DNA from: Berberis thunbergii
Lineage: Eukaryota; Streptophyta; Magnoliopsida; Ranunculales; Berberidaceae
Reading direction: 5' to 3'
Assembly: GCA_003290165.1 (NCBI GenBank)
Contig: QNQO01000504.1
Location: 310,001 to 374,000, forward strand
Length of the DNA: 64,000 bases
A model generated the notes under the pieces. The model saw only the letters and a program-made list of their open reading frames with translations, had not been told where the DNA came from and ran no database searches. The position numbers were made by a program, and so were the translations under genes. Position 1 is the stretch's first letter. Each line of letters opens with the position of its first letter. Positions 58,611 through 64,000 of the stretch are shown here, piece by piece.

Positions 58611-59115
58611 TTAGTTTGTTTGTTATGCCTAGTGAGCCATAAGTAGCGAGAAAAACTTGAGATTCGAGATGAGACACCTGAAGAGAGTGCCATCATGGAG
58701 AGTTCCAAGTTGGACGCATACCGAGAGCCGGGGATTTCTTGTCGTTATTTGCAAATGATATGTAGAGAGAAATAGAATAATAGATAAGTCATGGAGATTG
58801 GACTAAGACTGTTCAAATGTGGGTGCTCTAATGGGTGGAGGCTTTAATCAAAATAGTGAATGCTAGTAACAATCAGCTTTGTTGGAGTATAAACATCCAG
58901 TTGCAATCAATAGATTGTTTATTATGACTAGAAAGCTTGAATGAGCCATGAGTCGTTAGAGAAACCTGAGATCTGAGAAGAGATTGCTGGAAAAGAGTCT
59001 TGGAGAGTTCCAAGCCGGACGTACACAAAGAGTCAAGGATTTTTTCCCGCAAAGAGATGTAAAGGGAAGAGAATAACAAACATGTCATAGCTATTGGATA
59101 AAGAAGATTCAATTA
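58611..59115 (+). repeat. Diverged direct duplication of about 205 bp
   Basis: Copy 1 (about 58611-58825) and copy 2 (about 58905-59115) share TTGTTTATTATG/TTGTTTGTTATG, GAGCCATAAGT/GAGCCATGAGT, GGAGAGTTCCAAG, GGACG, GAGATGTAAAG-like and GATTCAA/GTTCAAA phrases in order, with many small differences. Confidence 0.55.
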
Positions 59116-59349
59116 GATCCTAACCTTGTATGCGGATGGTCATGCAATGTTTTACAGTTTCTCAATGGCTTTTTCACAATTTGATATATCGTCAAAACAA
59201 GAAACTGACTTACTTAAATCCGAAGCAACCGAACTAAAAATGAACCTCCGAACTCATGCTAGGGATTGCTATATGATTTGCTTTCATGATAGTTCTTTGT
59301 ACTAATTTTCTCCCATTGTACCCAACTAATTATACGAAAAAAAATCATG

Positions 59350-59654
59350 CATTTACACCAAATTGACACTTTTGTAACAATTTTCAAAACAATATCACTT
59401 TTGAGATGTTACAATCCACTAAACAATTTCAAGTCAAAACTAAATTTAGTAAAAAAAAAAAAATGAAAAACAGTAACAAAAAAAAATGATACAATAAGTT
59501 GGATCACCATGAATAATATCACTTTTATAACCATACTCTTCATGGTGATACAATTATTGTATCATTTTGTTTGTGAAAATTGTTAGGTAGGTTGTTACAC
59601 TTCAAAAGTGATACTGTTTTGGGGTTGTTATAAAAATGTCAATTTGGTGTAGTG
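59350..59654 (-). mobile_element. MITE with CACTA-like ends, copy 2, inverted
   Basis: Same family as 55940-56248 in the opposite orientation: ACACCAAATTGACACTTTTG at the left, CAATTTGGTGTAGTG at the right, and the same internal phrases (ATGATACAATAAGTTGGATC, CCATACTCTTCATGGTGATA). The leftmost bases have decayed. A second partial end (CCAATTTGGTGTAGC) follows at 59662-59676. No clear target duplication. Confidence 0.78.
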
Positions 59655-59714
59655 ATTGTTATCCAATTTGGTGTAGCTATTGGTTCTCATTGCAAAACAT
59701 GTCCTTTGAAATAA

Positions 59715-61888
59715 ATGTGAGATAGTCAAGAATTACCATAGAGTTAGAGGACCACCTCGTTGTGCAGCTAAGATAGATTTGGAAATAAACATATGATATG
59801 ATACGGTGGGAGTCAGTCTTGCAAGTGCATGAGAAACTGAAGTTCCCAATTCAGTTCATTAGAAGGGTGAATGCCTAACTACCCCTCAATACTCTATCTA
59901 TTTGAATGCTCTCCTAAAGGACACATCAAAGCTACTAGGGGAATTTGACAAGGCTGTTTTATGTCCCCTTACCTATTGTTATGGTCATGGAGGTATTGAA
60001 CATCTCACTCAAGAGGAATGTACGGGAAGGAGATTACAAGCTGCATTACAGGTGTATTGATCCTGCGATTACCCATTTAAGTTATGCAGATGATTTAATT
60101 CCTTTCTTCCATGGTGATTTTAATTTAGCACAGGCATTATATGAAGTATTACAAGAGTTTAGAGCATGTACTGGCTTGGAGGTTAACTGCAACAAGAGCA
60201 CTCTGTTTGCAGCAGGTATAGCTCCTAATGACTTGGCCCACATCACTGATCAACTGCAATTCACTGTTGGTCAGTTCCCTGTCATGTACCTAGATCTCCC
60301 ACTGACATCTTCAAGTTTATCTCACCATCACTACAGCCCAATCATTGAGAAGATCAGGAAGAGAATTAGTTCATGGAAGAATAAATTCGTAATACGCAGG
60401 AGTAGTAGTATTGATTAAGGCAGTCTTGTGCAGCATGCAAGTGTATTGGACATCATGTTTTGTCCTTCCTAATCAAACCATCAAAATCATTAACACTATT
60501 CTTAGGAGCTTCCTGTGGTCTGGTGAGGATGTGCCAAGTAAGAAGGCAATGGTCAGTCGAAAGAATATTTGCTATCCATACCAAGGAGGAGGATTGGGCA
60601 TCAGGAATATAGAAATGAGTAATGAAGCAACATGTATGTGACACATATGGCAGCTAGTTACCAATAAGGAATCTCTATGGGTTTGTTGGATCAAGAAGCA
60701 TCTTATCAAGCAACGTGATTTATGGTTGGACACTCCAAATGAAGGTTCTTGGTGCTGGAAAAGAATCCTTGACTGCCGTGTTAAAGCTTCAGGGTTGGTC
60801 CTTCACTCAATTAGTAATGGTGACAGCACTAGTTTTTGGAAAAATCTGTGGCATCCAATGGGAGTCCTTATGAATAGGTTCCCACGAGCATTGTTGTATG
60901 ACTCGTTGTTACATAAAGGAGCAAAGGTGACTGCAGCCATAAGGAATGGCAAGTGGAGTGTTCCTCAGCACACTGTACCATCAACACTCTTAGGCACAAT
61001 TTTATAACACGGTTAACAGTTAATTCAACGCTCAAAACTATGTCGAAGCTTAAGAAGTGGGGCAAAACTCAACATGATCTCTGTTATCTTTGTTCACAAG
61101 AAGCTGAAAGTGAAAACCATATCTTCTTTGGATGTGTTTATTCCAAGTTTGTATGGACACATATTCTTCATTATCTGTGTTATGATAGGCAGGTATTAGA
61201 ATGGTACCAGGAGATTGATTGATGTATTCAAACGTTAGGAGGAATGACTTAAGTACAGTTGTGAAGAAAATAGCTTTCAATGCGGCTGCTTATCATATCT
61301 GGGCAGAATGAAATAAAAGATGAAAAAAAAAAATAAGAGGCAATTTGGGGTTCAGTTTATTCAGAGGATTGTTAATGATATGCGAATAAAAGTTTCGGGA
61401 CTGAATCAAAAGGTTGATGATAATGCAAGAAACGGAGAGATCTTCAGCAGATGGAGGGTTGAACCTAATTATGTCCACAAGGTTCCTACCAAGTGTGCAT
61501 GGACCAAGCCTCAAGCAGGTTGGCACAAAGTAAACTTTGATGAATCTTTACATAGTACCCGTGGTAGTTGTGGAGCTCTTGATAGAGACGAGAATGGAAC
61601 TGTGGTCATTGCATGTGCTGGTTCTACGACAGGACACTCGGTCATTAAGCACGAACTTACAGAATGGATCACCACCACAAAGAAACCAACAGAGCTGCGG
61701 ACCATCTTGCTGGCCTACTTCTGAGAGATGAGTTTGTAGTTATTATAGCAAGCTCCTTCGCTAAGGATCTAAAAAAGTATGCATATGATGATAGTATTGG
61801 GAAAATGTGTGATCGATTGTAATTCTTTCGTTTATTTTCAGGTTAGGGGTTCCTAAATAACCCCAGCAAAATTTCAAAAAAAAAACCA
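59715..61888 (+). mobile_element. 5'-truncated L1-type LINE with A-rich tail
   Basis: Reading the plus strand across several frames: RGPPRCAAKIDLEI and KFPIQFIRR (59735-59870), QGCFMSPYL (59950), the catalytic YADD motif in HLSYADDLIPFFHGD (60065-60120), KIRKRISSWKNKF and IKAVLCSMQVYW (60350-60440), SFLWSGED and GGGLGIRNIEMSNEA (60510-60640), a zinc-finger segment DLCYLCSQEAESENHIFFGC (61075-61135), and an RNase H-like start AGWHKVNFDESL (61515). The 3' end is C-CAGCAAAATTTC followed by A10 at 61876-61885. Frameshifts and stops show it is dead. Confidence 0.82.
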
Positions 61889-61931
61889 AGAAAATTCAAG
61901 TAAAACAAAGCTAGCTCCAACAAAACCACTC

Positions 61932-62368
61932 TTGGATCCTAACTCCCTCCATTTCTCCTCCATCCTCACCACCACGTCCGATCCCCATTACCACCACCAA
62001 CACCGGCCCCACCGCTTCTCGGTCCCCTCTCGCACCATCAGTCTCACCTCCCCAAGATCTTACCTTCTCTACCCTTACTCCACTGCCACCCCATCAGCAA
62101 CTCCCTCAAAACATCGTCACTCGTTAATTCCTTCCTTGACACATAGATCAAACACCAAAACTTCTTCCCTCTCCTTTCTCTTCCTCCTCCTCCTCCTCCT
62201 CTTCTCTCTTCGCTCTCTCTACTCTCTCCTTCCATTCCTTCGCTCTTATCCTTCCTTTTCTCTCTTCCCCTTTTCTTTTCTCGTCTCTCTCTCTTCTTCC
62301 CTTCTCCTTCTCTCTCTTAGCAAAACCCATGCTTCCCCTCACCCCGTTTTATCATTCTCACTCATTTC
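61932..62368 (+). other. Orphan open frame between a LINE tail and a Copia LTR
   Basis: A frame without an ATG is open from the LINE tail to the Copia insertion point at 62368. It encodes a His/Ser/Pro-rich start, SLTSPRSYLLYPYSTAT, then two strongly hydrophobic stretches (SLSFLFLLLLLLFSLRSLYS and FLVSLSSSLLLLSL) and SKTHASPHPVLSFSLISV. This looks like the first exon of a membrane or organelle-targeted protein gene whose start was separated by the LINE and whose continuation was cut by the Copia element. The C-rich CTC/TCC repeats could alone generate such a frame. I do not recognise a family. Confidence 0.3.
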
Positions 62369-62614
62369 TGTTAAGATCTAAAGTAGAAATGATTATGAAC
62401 AATTTTCTGTTTCATTTCATTGTAAAGGTGTACATGAAGAGGCACTTATATATATAGCCTTCTGATTAACAAACTAACAAACTGTTAACAAACTTACTAA
62501 CAATGTTGACTAGCTTATCATACTAACAAACTAGCTAACAGTATTGACTAGTTGTTTGTGTTAGCTGTCTGTGATGTTGTTTGTGCTAGTTGTCTGTGAT
62601 TGTTTACATTAACA
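62369..62614 (-). repeat. Copia 3' LTR, 246 bp
   Basis: On the minus strand it runs from TGTTAATGTAAACAATCACA to TAGATCTTAACA, with TGTTA...TAACA inverted termini. It contains a TATATATAAGTG promoter-like stretch and short repeats built on ACTAGTCAA and TTAGTTTGTTA words. Confidence 0.88.
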
Positions 62615-63995
62615 CCCCCCCTCAAACTGAGTGTTGATCGATCAACAACACCCAATTTGGCACGCATGAATAGAAATCTAGAAACTCCAAGCGTTTTGGT
62701 CAAAATATCAGCAATCTGATCTGAAGCAGAAATATGAAGTAATTTACGAGCAACTTTCTCACGTACAAAGAATATATCCAACTCAATGTGCTTTGTTCTG
62801 GCATGAAGAACAGGATTGGCACTCAATAAGACTGTGCTTTTATTATCACACCAAACTGTAGGAGGCGCACAAGGAAGCTTAAGCTCAGATAATAGGGAAT
62901 GAAGCCAGGAAGGCTCTGTTGTAGCTGAGGCCAGACTCCTATACTCTGCCTCAGTACTGCTCCTAGAGATAACACTTTGTTTCTTTGAAGACCAGGATAT
63001 GAGATTAGTTCCTAAGTAAACACAATACCCTGAGGTAGACTTCCTGTCATTGGGGTTAGATGCCCAATCAGCATCACAAAACCCAGTCAATTTAAATGAG
63101 GGAGTAGGAACAAGCTGAAGACCAAAATCAGATGTGGCTTGAAGATACCTCAAAATCCTTTTTACTACTCGCCAATGAGATTCCAGAGGAGCTTGCATGA
63201 ACTGACACACTCGATTTACAGAATAAGCAAGTTCTGGTCTTGTGATAGTTACATATTGCAATGCACCCACAATACTTCTATACAAGTGTACATCTTGAAC
63301 AGGATCACTGCCCTTTGCAAATAACTTCTCACCACCACTCATGGGTGTAGGCAAACCTTTTGCAAACTGCATCTTAGCACGACAGAGAAGATCATGAATA
63401 TACTTTGTCTGAGATAGAAACATTCCATTATCAAAGTGTTGAACCTGGATGCCAAGAAAGTAATTAACAAGGCCGAGATCCTTCAATGAAAGCTGAGCAT
63501 TAAGCTGTTGAATTAACTGAGTTACATCAGACGAATTTGCACCAGTAACTAGGATATCATCCACATAGACTAGAAGAAAGATGGGAGAAGGAGCATGTCT
63601 AATGAACAGAGAAGAATCTGACTTAGCAGAAATAAAGCCAAACTGAAATAGAGTATGTTGAAGTTATCAAACCATGCTCGAGGCGCTTGTTTCAAACCAT
63701 ATAACGCCTTGACAAGTTTGCACACAGCTCTGGGTCGTGATGGATCAACAAATCCAGGAGGTTGCATCATGTAGACCTCCTCTAACAACTCACCATTTAA
63801 GAAAGCATTGTTAACATCTAACTGAACAACTTTCCACCCAAATGTGATAGCTGCTGAAAGAACCACTCTAATGGTAGGTGGTTTAACCACCGAACTGAAA
63901 GTTTCATCAAAATCAAAACCTTCTACCTGTTGAAAGCCTCGAGCCACTAAGCGAGCTTTATATTTATGGACGGTGCCATCTGAATTCTCCTTCAC
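62548..63995 (-). pseudogene. Copia pol: reverse transcriptase and RNase H, one frameshift
   Basis: The minus strand encodes [60 protein letters not shown] and [17 protein letters not shown] (63995-63666). One base is then missing near 63665. The other frame resumes [16 protein letters not shown] and the catalytic YVDD motif ([11 protein letters not shown], near 63565), KDLGLVNYFLGIQV, YIHDLLCRAKM, then RNase H with CDADWASNPNDRKSTSGYCV, SRSSTEAEYRSLASAT, WCDNKSTVLLSANPVLHART and KHIELDIFFVREKV. The C-terminus overlaps the LTR and ends at 62548. RNase H acidic residues (D in CDADW, E in STEAEY, D in WCDN) are intact. Gag, protease and integrase lie beyond the window. Confidence 0.92.
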
Positions 63996-64000
63996 TTTGA

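Larger units (their letters stand above)
62369..64000 (-). mobile_element. Ty1/Copia retrotransposon, 3' half, continues past the window
   Basis: The 3' LTR is 62369-62614; a polypurine tract (TTTGAGGGGGGG, minus strand) abuts it at 62615-62626. The pol gene fills the rest to the window edge. The element inserted into the orphan reading frame; the expected host duplication next to the LTR would be ATTTC (62364-62368), but the other copy lies beyond the window. Only one frameshift is visible in about 1.4 kb of pol, so the insertion is fairly young. Confidence 0.92.

Overview
This window is nuclear DNA from a flowering plant, most likely a eudicot. Its genes are intron-rich with GT-AG introns, the intergenic DNA is AT-rich, and the transposons are typical plant CACTA, Tourist, Helitron, Copia, Gypsy and L1-type elements. 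I cannot name the species. By length the window is mostly mobile DNA. Only three host genes look functional: the 3' half of an alpha-N-acetylglucosaminidase gene (267-5724, +), a small conserved-looking 82-residue basic protein (12759-13007, +), and a complete four-exon NRT1/PTR (NPF) transporter (20414-16811, -).

Layout. 1-5.7 kb: NAGLU-type gene whose first visible intron holds a hAT-type element (1781-3203) and a second candidate TIR element. 6.9-11 kb: decayed TIR-type DNA with a long probable solo LTR (7231-10452). 12.6-13 kb: the small gene with TATA box and upstream ORF. 14-16.4 kb: Copia gag remnant. 16.8-20.4 kb: the NPF gene. 24.0-38.4 kb: one 14.4-kb CACTA transposon bounded by TCG target duplications. 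It carries broken TNP2-like and Transposase_24-like genes and is itself invaded by a gypsy-type remnant, a tandem repeat, a 2.1-kb solo LTR (target duplication CTATC) and a SINE. 39.2-40.9 kb: five head-to-tail Helitron units. 41-43 kb: three more SINEs. 44.5-46.6 kb: L1-type LINE on the minus strand. 46.6-54.6 kb: two adjacent CACTA elements. The first holds two nested Tourist MITEs. The second (49333-54550) is a gene-capturing Pack-CACTA with fragments of a kinesin-14, CDC48, alpha-tubulin and an RTN4IP1-like oxidoreductase, plus unidentified exons. 55-59.7 kb: TRIM, paired MITEs, another Tourist and local duplications. 59.7-61.9 kb: LINE on the plus strand. 61.9-62.4 kb: an orphan reading frame cut by a Copia element (62369 to the window end, -) whose pol is broken by one frameshift.

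The most interesting structures are the multi-gene Pack-CACTA, the tandem Helitron array and the layered nesting, where many insertions can be dated relative to each other from target-site duplications readable in the sequence. No cellular pathway links the three host genes. All homology statements are from memory of protein families; no search was run.
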